Positions 9,081 to 17,338 of a stretch of 64,000 nt of DNA are shown here, piece after piece; position 1 is the stretch's first letter, and each line of letters begins with the position of its first letter. This stretch comes from Aliisedimentitalea scapharcae (GTDB lineage: Bacteria; Pseudomonadota; Alphaproteobacteria; Rhodobacterales; Rhodobacteraceae). The notes under the pieces were generated by a model. The model saw only the letters and a program-made list of their open reading frames with translations. It had not been told where the DNA came from and did not search any database. A program made the translations under genes and the position numbers. The stretch is taken from contig NZ_CP123588.1 of NCBI RefSeq assembly GCF_045277565.1, positions 13,524 to 77,523 on the forward strand, in the 5' to 3' direction.

Positions 9081-9239
9081 TCCGCCGCCGCCAGCCGCAA
9101 AGCCATTGTGCTCACGTGCAAGACCGGTCCGTACTAGCCGTTTCGGAAACGGTTCTCCAGACTTCCGCCACAAAACCAATAGGTTGCCCGCACCCGGTTT
9201 GTCGCAGGCACTTTACTCGGTCACTGCTGACCGCCAAAG

Positions 9240-9473
9240 CTACTCGCGACCACCACTTTTTGCTTCGATACGGGTCAAACCGACGAAATCAATTTCACGC
9301 TTCTCCGCGTCATTCAGATCGGGTTGACATCGTGCAACTCGCTGCGGGCCTCTGGCGTCCCACATCACCGCAAGTGCGCCCGTACTCCAGCGATATACCC
9401 AACCGACGACACTACGCTCATCGGCTGCAATCAAATTGGCGATCGCGACGCCTTCGACCTTATCTTCATTCAC
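9240..9473 (-). CDS. Small hypothetical protein
   Basis: A 77-residue reading frame (MNEDKVEGVAIANLIAADE ... IEAKSGGRE) downstream of the XRE-type gene on the same strand. It has an AGGAAG about 12 bases before the ATG, weak as a ribosome site. The acidic-basic composition and codon pattern look plausible for a gene, but I recognise no family. It could be an unknown partner of the regulator. The 160 bases from 9081 to 9239 hold nothing I recognise. Confidence 0.35.
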   Translation of the reverse strand: MNEDKVEGVAIANLIAADERSVVGWVYRWSTGALAVMWDARGPQRVARCQPDLNDAEKREIDFVGLTRIEAKSGGRE

Positions 9474-9642
9474 TGTCCAATGACTTCCTGCAATTGGGCT
9501 TTGTCGATCGCAGCTTCGACTTCCGAAGCGTTTGCTGCAGCGGCATGCCGGGTTTCGTTAAATTGGTTAGCTGCTCTTCCTCGCGGCAACGAAATTCACA
9601 CCGAGAGAAGTCAGCTCCCGTGTTCTCGATTAATGAAATTGC

Positions 9643-9900
9643 TCAAATCCGGTGGTCGGGCTCCGTGGCGGCTTCAACGATCGCCAGAACCTCGATGGGG
9701 TCAAAGCCGATGGCGCGCGCCAGAACGACCAGTTCGACGACGTCGACCCGGCGCTGGCCGCTTTCAATGCGCGCCACAAGGGATTGATGGCACTTGAGCT
9801 TGACCGCCAAGTCCTCCTGACCGAGGCCCGCCTTGATGCGGGCGTCGACCAATGCTTGGCAGAGTGCCACCTGTCCTTTGCTTCTGATTGTCTTTGCCAC
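9643..9900 (-). CDS. XRE-family helix-turn-helix transcriptional regulator
   Basis: An 85-residue single-domain DNA-binding protein: LVDARIKAGLGQEDLAVKLK, then HQSLVARIESGQRRVDVVELVVLARAIGF, the textbook Cro/CI fold. It starts with GTG at 9900. It is divergent to the transfer genes, with an A/T-rich region (9930-9970, including ATCTAAAAAGTAGAT) upstream that could hold its operator. It may control transfer gene expression or its own small neighbour (inference). Confidence 0.75.
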   Translation of the reverse strand: MAKTIRSKGQVALCQALVDARIKAGLGQEDLAVKLKCHQSLVARIESGQRRVDVVELVVLARAIGFDPIEVLAIVEAATEPDHRI

Positions 9901-10024
9901 GCGTCACATACCTTTTGTGACGTCGCTAGCGGATGAAATCTGTTATCTAAAAAGTAGATATTTGAGAGTGTTATCGGCGTCTGGTTTCCATGGGCAGCAA
10001 GTCTGATGCTCCCGAGGTTGCCCA

Positions 10025-10318
10025 TCAATCCCCTACCAATTGCAGAAATCGGCCATAGTCTTCACTGACTTCGCGCGCTTCCTCGAAGGCACGGGCCCGT
10101 TCACCGTCGAGGCAACGGAAGTAGCTCTGGATATCCTGGATGTAATCTTCGAAATCGCCACGGATGATGTCCGCATAGTCCCGCGCTGCCTGCGAATCGC
10201 TTGGCACGAAAGGACGGGCCGGGGCGAAGCAGGATTCCGCCAAAACTGGTCCGGGAACGCAGATCAGAAGGACCATAGCTTGCAATGGGAGCAGGCCTGT
10301 CAACCTTGGGTTTCTCAA
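10025..10318 (-). CDS. Periplasmic hypothetical protein of the T4SS region
   Basis: The product has a signal peptide (LTGLLPLQAMVLLICVPGPVLAES), then a roughly 70-residue helical mature part with two cysteines (ESCFAPARPFVPS, YFRCLDGERARAFEEAREV). A TTG at 10318 is preceded at 9 bases by AAGGAG and is preferred; a GTG at 10345 is the longer alternative. It is transcribed away from virB1. Related short proteins are found near VirB clusters, but I cannot assign a function. Confidence 0.5.
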   Translation of the reverse strand: MRNPRLTGLLPLQAMVLLICVPGPVLAESCFAPARPFVPSDSQAARDYADIIRGDFEDYIQDIQSYFRCLDGERARAFEEAREVSEDYGRFLQLVGD

Positions 10319-10475
10319 ACCTGTTATCTCCTTGATCGCGGACACTGGCCGTGACTAGTGTTTGCGTAACCAAACTACAGCTAAAGCACGATATTACATC
10401 TTGCGGTTGTTATTATACTATCGTAACTCTGGGCTTCAAGTAGGAATGCCCGGGCGTTGCGTCTTTGGAGAAAGC

Positions 10476-10841
10476 GTGAGCCGGGCCATGAACTGGGACA
10501 TCGAAGCACCAAATGTGGTTACGGAAGCCAGGTTCCGCGAGCTTGTGGAAAGCGGCTATAGCGCAGAAATCCTGTGCCAGGAGTCGGCACATAAGAAAGG
10601 CCCCAGCTATTACGGGGTCTGGATCATGCGCGTTGTCTCTGATGAGGGGGTGGAAAAGCTCCTCGTCACCGCCCGCACGCGAACGACCTACAACGATATC
10701 AAGATCCGCGAGTTCAAGACGATCTCCGGCGTGGTGTCTTTCTTCATTGGCCTTGGCTTTGCACATGTCGACCTGCCACTTGAGGCGGGTACAAGCCGTA
10801 CGCATAAACTTGCGCCATCGGACAAGGGCACTCGTAACTAA
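10476..10841 (+). CDS. Hypothetical protein preceding virB1
   Basis: A 121-residue soluble protein: NWDIEAPNVVTEARFRELVE, HKKGPSYYGVWIMRVVSDEGVEKLLVTARTR and EFKTISGVVSFFIGLGF. A TTTGGAGAAAGC ribosome site precedes the GTG at 10476; the ATG at 10488 is the other option. It overlaps virB1 by about 75 bases in another frame. This gene is probably the first of the transfer operon on the plus strand. I do not recognise the family; the plasmid-partner position suggests a regulatory or accessory role. Confidence 0.55.
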   Translation: MSRAMNWDIEAPNVVTEARFRELVESGYSAEILCQESAHKKGPSYYGVWIMRVVSDEGVEKLLVTARTRTTYNDIKIREFKTISGVVSFFIGLGFAHVDLPLEAGTSRTHKLAPSDKGTRN

Positions 10842-11505
10842 CCTCGTCTGTCTCTGGCTGGTCGCCGCGCCAGCTTCAGCGCAAATGGTGCTGGTCATGG
10901 AGAGCGACGGCTCCCTGACGCCTTCCCAATCCCAGAATAGCTTCGCGCGCAATTATAATGACGGCATCGGTCAGGGGTCGGCAGCCGATGAACTTGCGAT
11001 TTTCGGCAGCGATGCAACTGTGCCAGAGCGTGAAGCGATGCGCTTTGCAGCCCGTGTCGGTCCGGCACCCCTGCCCCGCGCCGATGTCCTAAACGCCATA
11101 GAGACCGCGGCACTGCGCTATGCCAGCCACCCGGGCCTAAGGCGCGCGGAGCTTTCCGTCACGGACTGGCTGAGCCTCTACCGCGCCAATATCGAAGTTG
11201 AGAGCGCCTATCGGCAGGATGCGATCTCACACGCGGGCGCCATTGGCCTTGGCCAGCTGATGCCCGCCACTGCCCGTGATCTCGGCGTTGACCCGCGTGA
11301 CCCCCAACAGAACCTCGACGGCTCTGCCCGTTACCTCGCGATGATGCTGGAGCGCTTCGGCGATCCGCGCCTGGCTCTGGCTGCCTACAACGCGGGGCCG
11401 GACGCCGTGCGCCAGCACGGTGGTATTCCCCCTTACCGAGAAACCCAGAACCACGTGGCCCGCGTCATGGCCGTCGTGGCCCGATTGGAAGGATCAAATT
11501 CATGA
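10765..11505 (+). CDS. virB1: VirB1-like lytic transglycosylase
   Basis: A soluble lytic transglycosylase that opens peptidoglycan for assembly of the secretion channel. After a signal peptide (TNLVCLWLVAAPASAQM) and a linker, the SLT domain shows ANIEVESAYRQDAIS (catalytic glutamate in VESAY), GAIGLGQLMPATARDLGVD, and LALAAYNAGPDAVRQHGGIPPYRET. The start is uncertain because the gene overlaps the preceding one; ATG 10765 gives the shortest form with a positively charged signal-peptide n-region. It overlaps virB2 by 4 bases. Confidence 0.85.
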   Translation: MSTCHLRRVQAVRINLRHRTRALVTNLVCLWLVAAPASAQMVLVMESDGSLTPSQSQNSFARNYNDGIGQGSAADELAIFGSDATVPEREAMRFAARVGPAPLPRADVLNAIETAALRYASHPGLRRAELSVTDWLSLYRANIEVESAYRQDAISHAGAIGLGQLMPATARDLGVDPRDPQQNLDGSARYLAMMLERFGDPRLALAAYNAGPDAVRQHGGIPPYRETQNHVARVMAVVARLEGSNS

Positions 11506-11795
11506 AACAGATTTCAAACCTCTTTGTCGCCTCGCTGGCGCTATTCCTGCTCATTGCCGAGCCCGCCCTCGCCCAGAGCATCGACCTCTCCCCGATCCAG
11601 AGCCTGCTGCAGGGCATCGTCGATGCGCTGACCGGCCCGCTCGGCGTGGTTATCGCCACGCTCGCCGTGCTCGGCGTCTTCCTCAGCTGGTTCTTCAACA
11701 TCATCGACCTCCGCCAGGCACTCTGGGTCCTTGTGGGCATCGCCGGTGTTGCCGCCGCCCCCACCATCGTTGCCGCCGTTTTCAGCGCCCCTTGA
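11502..11795 (+). CDS. virB2: VirB2-like pilin
   Basis: The 97-residue precursor has a signal peptide ending PALAQ. Two hydrophobic helices follow (LGVVIATLAVLGVFLSWFF and ALWVLVGIAGVAAAPTIVAAVF), the architecture of the TrbC/VirB2 major conjugative pilin. Mature size is about 72 residues. Its ATG overlaps the virB1 stop, so the two are probably co-translated. Confidence 0.88.
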   Translation: MKQISNLFVASLALFLLIAEPALAQSIDLSPIQSLLQGIVDALTGPLGVVIATLAVLGVFLSWFFNIIDLRQALWVLVGIAGVAAAPTIVAAVFSAP

Positions 11796-11807
11796 GAGAC
11801 AGGTTCC

Positions 11808-12086
11808 TTGGCCGATCGATCTCCACTCTTCCTGGGTCTCGTGCGCCCGCCGAAGCTCCTGGGCCTGCCCATCATGTATGCGATGGTCTGGCTCTTCGGC
11901 TCGGTGCTCCTGTTCGTCTGGGTCCAGCACATCGCGGTGCTGGGTGTCGCCGCCCTACTCTATCCGGTGCTGTGGAAGGCCGCGGATTGGGACCCGCGTT
12001 TCATCGACGTGATGATGACGGCCCTGCAGGAGACACCGCCCACGCGCAACCGGTCCATCCATGGCGGGGACAGCTATGCCCCGTGA
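11808..12086 (+). CDS. virB3: VirB3-like inner-membrane protein
   Basis: A 92-residue protein with the conserved opening SPLFLGLVRPPKLLGLPIMY and a membrane hairpin (MVWLFGSVLLFVWVQHIAVLGVAALLYPVL), followed by KAADWDPRFIDV, which is diagnostic of VirB3/TrbD. It starts with TTG at 11808. It works with VirB4 at the inner-membrane complex and overlaps virB4. Confidence 0.88.
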   Translation: MADRSPLFLGLVRPPKLLGLPIMYAMVWLFGSVLLFVWVQHIAVLGVAALLYPVLWKAADWDPRFIDVMMTALQETPPTRNRSIHGGDSYAP

Positions 12087-14451
12087 TGACGCCCGTGATG
12101 CTGCGCTCGATGCCCGCACAATGACGCCGGACTGGTATGCGCGCGAGACCCGCCTCGCGCATATGCTGCCCTATGTAAGCCTCGTTGACGACCAGACCGT
12201 GCGGACACGGGTGAACGAACTCTTCCGGTGCATCCGGCTCGAGGGGATCAACAGCTACACGACCGATGATGCCTATCTCGACAAGGTGACAGCGCTTTTT
12301 GCCCGCATCGTCGCGCAGCTCGGCCCGGAATTCAGTTATTACGTCCACAAGGTCTCCAAGGCCATCAAACCTGATCTCGACCCCATCCGTGAGGACAGCT
12401 TCGCAGGCGAGGTTGACCGGCGCTGGCGCGCGAAACTCGATACCAGCGGGCTCCGCGACAAGACGCTGACGCTCACCGTCATTCACCGCCCACCCCCCAA
12501 AAGCCTCCTGCCGTTCCTCAGCCGCAGCGCACCGGACCGCCTGAGAGAAGAGACCCGCAAGCGCCTGCAGCGGCTGGGCGAGGCCGTGAACGTCTTCCTG
12601 TCCGGCCTCACCGACCTCAAACCGCGGCTCCTATCAGCCGCATCGGGGGAATTGGTGGGGTTTTTGGGGGCGCTCAACACGGGCACCGAGCTGCCGCTTT
12701 ATCCGGCAAACACCTACGGCTTTCTGTCCTTCAACGTCGCCAATACCCGCGTGACGTTTCAGGGCGACCATTTCGAGCTTTCCGAAGGCGTGGTGGGCCA
12801 TCGCTACGGCAAGAGCTTCACCATCGGAGAATATGCCGAAGCCACCTCCTGCACCATGTTCGACATGCTGAACCTGCCGGTCGACATGATCGTCACCCAC
12901 TCCTTCACGCCGATCAATTCGAACCTCATGGCGGGCCGCATCAAACGGCAAAAGCGGCAGATGCAGGCGAGCCAGGACGCAGCCCTCTCGCTCATGGAAG
13001 CCCTCGACATCGCCGCCGATGATCTCGAGGCCAAGCGCCAGAGCTTCGGCGAGCACCACATGGTCGTGACACTCTTCTGCGACACGCTCGAAGAGCTGCA
13101 GACCCTCAGCGCCGAGATCGTCAATGCCGCCGCGACTGAGGGCGTGAAGATGATCGGCGAGCGGGTCGCGGCCAAGGCGCATTATCTCAGCCAGCATCCC
13201 GGCAACCAGCCCAAGCGGGTCCGCGCCAGCGCCGTCACCAATCGCAACTTCGCGGATTTCGCGGCCTTCCACCGGACACAGCTCGGCAAACCCGCAGCGC
13301 AAACGCCCTGGGGCCGGGTCGTCACATATTTGCCCACGCCGGAGCAGTGCGCCTACCGGTTTTCCTATCACGAACAAGGCTCGCCCGACAAAGAACCGAC
13401 CAGCGGGCATACCCTGATCATGGGGCGGCCCGGGTCGGGCAAATCGGTGCTGTCGGCCTTCCTGATGACCCAAGCCCGTCGCGCAGGCGCACGGATCTTC
13501 GTCTTCGACTACCGCCTCGGTATGGAGATGGCCGTCCGCGCCAATGGCGGGCGCTACGCCTCCCTGAACGCAGGCCAGCCCACGGGTCTCAATCCGCTCT
13601 GGACCGAGACTGACGCGCGGGGCACCGCATGGCTTTCGGATTGGCTCGCCACACTGCTCTACCGCGCCGACAAGCCCCTGACCCCGGCACAGACCAACCG
13701 GATCCAGGAAGTTGTGCGCCAGAACGCGCAGGCCTCCAATCCGGCCCTGCGGAACTGGCGGGATTTCGCGTCGCTTTTCGTGTCCACCGATGATGGCGGC
13801 GATCTGCACCAGCGCCTGTTTGAGTGGACCGAAGACGGCCGCTATGGCTGGATCTTCGGGCAGAGCCTCGAGGACACGTTCTCGCTCAAAGGCGATGTGG
13901 TGGGTTTCGATCTGACCGGCATTCTCGACAGCGAGGCCGACAAGGAACGGATGGCGGTCCTCTCCTATCTCTTCCGCCGGGTCGAGCGCGAGATCGAGGA
14001 CCGCCGCCCGACCATCATCGTGATCGACGAGGCCTGGAAGGCGCTCGACAACGCGTATTTCGCCGAGCGGCTGTCGAACTGGCTGGTGACCGCGCGCAAG
14101 CAGAACACCGTCGCCGTCATGATGACGCAATACGCAAGCCAACTCGAGCGCACCCGGACCGGCAAGACCATCGTCGAGGCCGTGCCGACGCAGATCCTGC
14201 TGCCCAATATCCGCGCGCAGCCCGCGGATTACGCCATGCTGAACCTCACGGAGAAGGAGCTCGACGTCCTTCTCAACACGGGCAGCAACAGCCGTTTGGC
14301 GCTGATCCGCGACGACCAGGGCTCAATCGTCGTCGATGCCGATCTCAGTGCTCTCGGGCCCAATCTCACCATCCTCGGCGGCATGGAGAAAGGCGAGGCG
14401 CTCGTTGGCGCCGATTACCGCGACCGCCCGGACTTCTGGAGGCTTTCATGA
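12076..14451 (+). CDS. virB4: VirB4 ATPase of the type IV secretion system
   Basis: A roughly 790-residue CagE/TrbE/VirB-family ATPase that powers pilus biogenesis and substrate transfer. The N-terminal domain includes GFLSFNVANTRVTF and FDMLNLPVDMIVTHSF. The motor domain has Walker A GRPGSGKS near residue 452 and Walker B IIVIDEAWKALDN near 648, followed by NTVAVMMTQYASQLERTRTG. Length is normal. ATG 12076 is preferred because GGGGAC precedes it; ATG 12061 adds five residues. The stop overlaps the ATG of the lipoprotein gene. Confidence 0.93.
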   Translation: MPRDDARDAALDARTMTPDWYARETRLAHMLPYVSLVDDQTVRTRVNELFRCIRLEGINSYTTDDAYLDKVTALFARIVAQLGPEFSYYVHKVSKAIKPDLDPIREDSFAGEVDRRWRAKLDTSGLRDKTLTLTVIHRPPPKSLLPFLSRSAPDRLREETRKRLQRLGEAVNVFLSGLTDLKPRLLSAASGELVGFLGALNTGTELPLYPANTYGFLSFNVANTRVTFQGDHFELSEGVVGHRYGKSFTIGEYAEATSCTMFDMLNLPVDMIVTHSFTPINSNLMAGRIKRQKRQMQASQDAALSLMEALDIAADDLEAKRQSFGEHHMVVTLFCDTLEELQTLSAEIVNAAATEGVKMIGERVAAKAHYLSQHPGNQPKRVRASAVTNRNFADFAAFHRTQLGKPAAQTPWGRVVTYLPTPEQCAYRFSYHEQGSPDKEPTSGHTLIMGRPGSGKSVLSAFLMTQARRAGARIFVFDYRLGMEMAVRANGGRYASLNAGQPTGLNPLWTETDARGTAWLSDWLATLLYRADKPLTPAQTNRIQEVVRQNAQASNPALRNWRDFASLFVSTDDGGDLHQRLFEWTEDGRYGWIFGQSLEDTFSLKGDVVGFDLTGILDSEADKERMAVLSYLFRRVEREIEDRRPTIIVIDEAWKALDNAYFAERLSNWLVTARKQNTVAVMMTQYASQLERTRTGKTIVEAVPTQILLPNIRAQPADYAMLNLTEKELDVLLNTGSNSRLALIRDDQGSIVVDADLSALGPNLTILGGMEKGEALVGADYRDRPDFWRLS

Positions 14452-14615
14452 TCCGTATTCTTATCGCTTTGGCTGCGCTCGGCGCGCTGGCCTCCTGCAC
14501 CCAGTACCGGGAGCCGCAGGCGAACTGCTTCACATTCCTTGCGTCCACGGCACCCGTCGCGCCTGACTGCGACTTCACGCCCCTTGGCACCCCGGAGGGC
14601 GACGTTGAAGTCTAG
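14448..14615 (+). CDS. virB7: VirB7-like small lipoprotein
   Basis: This 55-residue product has a short signal sequence with lipobox LASC (MIRILIALAALGALASCTQY), then a further cysteine pair in ANCFTFL and PDCDFTPLG. Size and position after virB4 fit a VirB7-type outer-membrane lipoprotein that stabilises VirB9. The primary sequence of this group is poorly conserved, so the assignment rests on lipobox, length and context. ATGA overlaps the virB4 stop. Confidence 0.65.
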   Translation: MIRILIALAALGALASCTQYREPQANCFTFLASTAPVAPDCDFTPLGTPEGDVEV

Positions 14616-15777
14616 CCTTCCTCATATCCTCGCGTTTTGCCTGCTGCCCGGTCTCGGCTTCGCCCAAGGTGTGCCGACCAATGACAGTGGGCTCACCGCG
14701 CGCGACATCGTCGAGACCGGCGACCGCGAAGCAGACTTGGCCCTTCAGGCCGACAAGCTTGCAGTGCGCGAACTCATCGCCGAGATCGAGCGCGAACAGC
14801 TGGAAACCCTGCGACGCATCCTTGATGCCCAGACCAGCTTCGGCGGTCAGGGCCTGCCGGCTATGGTCTCGGGGCTCGAAAGCGGCAGCGGAGATCCCGA
14901 CCGCTCGGTGGCGGCGGTCTATGGCACGGGCGAGATAGATCCCAATCCCGGCGGTGCGCAGATGTTCGGGGACGCGTCTGAGACCATCGAGCAGCTCATC
15001 ATCCGCGTCGCCCAGGAAACCAGCGGCTTTGCGGGTGTTGGCCGCGCAGGCCTCTCGCCCGTACAGTGGCGAGCGCTTCTACAGGCCCTCATTTGGCAGG
15101 AAAGCCGGTTTACGATTGGGGCACGGTCTCCCGTTGGCGCCTATGGCCTCACCCAGATCATGCCGGGCACGGCCAGCGATCTGGGCATCAACCCGGAATA
15201 CTATGACAGCCCTTACTTGCAGGTACATGGCGGCGCGCGCTATCTCGCGACCCAGCTCAACACATTCGATGGCAACATCATCAACGCCCTCGCGGCCTAT
15301 AACGCCGGACCCGGCCGGGTTTTCGAGTATGGCGGGGTCCCACCCTTCCGCGAGACCCAACACTACGTCCAGGTCATCCCGGAGCGCTACAATCTCTATC
15401 TGAGCCGCATCGGCGGGATCGACGCGCTTGGCACGATCGACCCCGCGCTTCTCGCCAATGCCAACCTCTCGCTCACGGGTCATGGGGCGGCCTTTTATGG
15501 CAGCAACTCACCAGCCGCGATCCGCCAAGCCGCCCTGCGCATCCGCGATATCGTCGAACGGATTTCCGAAACCGAGGACGTGCAGGAGAGCGTCGCGCTC
15601 AACACCTATGCCCGCGCCGAACTCGTGCGTCTCGTGGCTGCCCGCATCCGGCTTCAGGCCGCCCGCACCCAGCTGCTCTCCGCCGAAGAGCTGGCCCAGG
15701 CCAGCGCTCGCATGGCCGAAGGCGCGTTCATGGATTTTACGATCAGGGAGATTGAATTATGGGACGGAAGTTTCTGA
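14605..15777 (+). CDS. Second lytic transglycosylase of the T4SS operon, with long helical flanks
   Basis: A 390-residue secreted protein (signal peptide LKSSLPHILAFCLLPGLGFAQ). It has a helical N-terminal region (READLALQADKLAVRELIAE), a central SLT domain (LIWQESRFTIGARSPVGAYG, TQIMPGTASDLGINPEYY, ALAAYNAGPGRVFEYGGVPP) and a C-terminal helical tail. The tail ends FMDFTIREIELWDG, close to the tail of the next protein (FMDFTLPDL). The tail could represent a VirB5/TrbJ-like part, making this a transglycosylase-VirB5-like fusion (inference). It starts with TTG 14605 after GGAGGG, overlaps the lipoprotein gene by 11 bases and the next gene by 19. Confidence 0.75.
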   Translation: MKSSLPHILAFCLLPGLGFAQGVPTNDSGLTARDIVETGDREADLALQADKLAVRELIAEIEREQLETLRRILDAQTSFGGQGLPAMVSGLESGSGDPDRSVAAVYGTGEIDPNPGGAQMFGDASETIEQLIIRVAQETSGFAGVGRAGLSPVQWRALLQALIWQESRFTIGARSPVGAYGLTQIMPGTASDLGINPEYYDSPYLQVHGGARYLATQLNTFDGNIINALAAYNAGPGRVFEYGGVPPFRETQHYVQVIPERYNLYLSRIGGIDALGTIDPALLANANLSLTGHGAAFYGSNSPAAIRQAALRIRDIVERISETEDVQESVALNTYARAELVRLVAARIRLQAARTQLLSAEELAQASARMAEGAFMDFTIREIELWDGSF

Positions 15778-16568
15778 GAGCGGCCTTGGCCACAACGCTT
15801 GGGATTGGCCTGCATCTGGGAGCCCTCTCCCCTGCCGCAGCGCAGGGCGTGCCCGTCGTCGACACCCAAAACATCGCGCAAAACATCCAGCAGCTCCGGC
15901 AGATGATCGAGGACGAGATTCTGCAAAACGAGCAGCTGACGCAGCTCCGCGAACAGCTTGCCACGCTCACGGACCAACTCGCGGAGCTGCAAAGAACCTA
16001 CGAGGCCCTCACCCGCCTCGCCGAGCTTCCAGAAATCATCCGCACCGAGATGGAAGACGAACTCAATGGCCTACTCGACCAGGAGTTCGGGGACATCCTC
16101 GCCACGATTGAGGCGATCAAGACTGGGGATTTCTCCGGCCTGTCCGGTTCTGGCGCAGGCGAGATCGAAACCCAGATGGACCGGGTGCTGGCCGACCTCG
16201 GCTTTGACGAGGACACCCTCTCGGAAATGGCCACCAGCGGCAATCCCGGGGCCAACCGCGTGGCGACGCAGGCCACAACCGGCGCGCTCGTCTCAGCCGC
16301 TGCCCAGAACAGCTATGAAGATGCCGGCCAATCGCTCGAGCGGGTCGACCGCCTTGTCGGGCTCATCGACGACATGGACGAACTCAAGGAAAGCATTGAT
16401 CTCAATACGCGCGTGACAGCTGAATTGGCCATCGCCCTCGTGGCGATGTGGCAACTGGAAGCAATTCAAACCGTGGGCGATGGCACGGGCGGCGTCATCG
16501 ATGCCGCCACCATCGCCGAAGAACAGCGCTTCATGGATTTCACCTTGCCGGACCTGCGGGCTGATTAA
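15759..16568 (+). CDS. virB5: VirB5/TrbJ-like pilus-associated protein
   Basis: The 269-residue exported protein (signal peptide ending SPAAAQ) has the pattern of VirB5/TrbJ minor pilins. An N-terminal coiled coil (NIAQNIQQLRQMIEDEI, then LREQLATLTDQLAELQRTYEAL) is followed by glycine-rich and helical parts, and the ending AIALVAMWQLEAIQ ... EEQRFMDFTLPD. Members sit at the pilus tip and help contact the recipient. It overlaps the preceding gene and is followed directly by a 97-base palindromic element. Confidence 0.78.
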   Translation: MGRKFLRAALATTLGIGLHLGALSPAAAQGVPVVDTQNIAQNIQQLRQMIEDEILQNEQLTQLREQLATLTDQLAELQRTYEALTRLAELPEIIRTEMEDELNGLLDQEFGDILATIEAIKTGDFSGLSGSGAGEIETQMDRVLADLGFDEDTLSEMATSGNPGANRVATQATTGALVSAAAQNSYEDAGQSLERVDRLVGLIDDMDELKESIDLNTRVTAELAIALVAMWQLEAIQTVGDGTGGVIDAATIAEEQRFMDFTLPDLRAD

Positions 16569-16665
16569 GGCGTTTCGAAATTGAACCACAATACAAAATA
16601 TCGGTTTTCGCGTTCGAGCGCAGCGAGAGGCAGCGAAGAACCGATTCAACTCATTTCGAAACGCC
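16569..16665 (+). repeat. 97-base palindromic element between virB5 and virB8
   Basis: Starting at the base after the virB5 stop codon, perfect 13-base inverted arms GGCGTTTCGAAAT (16569-16581) and ATTTCGAAACGCC (16653-16665) enclose a second, imperfect inverted pair, TCGGTTTTCG (16601-16610) and CGAAGAACCGA (16634-16644). It forms a two-tier hairpin with no T tract. No target duplication is visible. It could be a small non-autonomous repeat or an RNA processing/attenuation site that separates expression of virB1-5 from virB8-11. Confidence 0.7.
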
Positions 16666-16679
16666 GAGCGGGGGCATGA

Positions 16680-17336
16680 ATGGTGGCGACTGAACAAGAA
16701 ATCATCGAGGAAGAACTGGTCTACGGTGCCCTGCGCCGCGAACGGCTCTGGCAACGCCTTGGCCTGATGGGTCTTGTCTTCGGTATCATCGGCTGTCTGA
16801 GTGCTGCGGCTGTCTCGATCCTCGATGTCGACCCGCCCCCGGTTGTTGTCCCCTATGATCCCGCCACCGGCTTTGCACTCCCCGAAGCCTCGGTGGGCGC
16901 CTCCTCGGTGACCGCCAACCAGGCGATCATCGAGGCGGAGGTGTTCCGCTATGTGACCGACCGGGAGGTCTATAACCAGCTCGACAACGATCTGCGCATC
17001 CGCAGCGTCCTGCGCCGCTCGGACGGAGCTGCCGAGAGCGGGCTGCGCCAGATCTGGAACAGCGCCAACGAGAATTACCCGCCGACGGTCTATGGCCCCA
17101 ATGCCCGGCTCGACGTGGAAATCCTCAGCATCAACCGGATCGGAACCAACCGCGCGACGGTCCGCCTGCGCAAGCGCCTGACGTCCATTAACGGCACCCA
17201 GACAGGCCTCTTCACTGCGACGCTTCTCTTCGAGTTCCGCCCGGAGACCCGCCGCTCCATCGATGAGGTCTGGACCAATCCATTCGGCTTCACCGTCCTC
17301 GAATATTCCATCCGCTCCGACAGATTGGAGAACTGA
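16680..17336 (+). CDS. virB8: VirB8-like inner-membrane protein
   Basis: A 218-residue bitopic protein: short cytoplasmic N-terminus, one membrane segment (LGLMGLVFGIIGCLSAAAVSIL, near residues 27-48), and a periplasmic NTF2-like domain with YVTDREVYNQLDNDLRIRSV, PTVYGPNARLDVEI and TLLFEFRP. This matches VirB8, the assembly factor of the inner-membrane complex. The ATG at 16680 follows GCGGGGG. It ends 2 bases before virB9. Confidence 0.88.
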   Translation: MVATEQEIIEEELVYGALRRERLWQRLGLMGLVFGIIGCLSAAAVSILDVDPPPVVVPYDPATGFALPEASVGASSVTANQAIIEAEVFRYVTDREVYNQLDNDLRIRSVLRRSDGAAESGLRQIWNSANENYPPTVYGPNARLDVEILSINRIGTNRATVRLRKRLTSINGTQTGLFTATLLFEFRPETRRSIDEVWTNPFGFTVLEYSIRSDRLEN

Positions 17337-17338
17337 CG

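Noticed and set aside
9116..9787. Plus-strand frame of 223 codons across the XRE and small hypothetical genes
   Set aside because: Composition is Arg/Ser-rich and it runs antisense to a clear XRE gene; it is a shadow.
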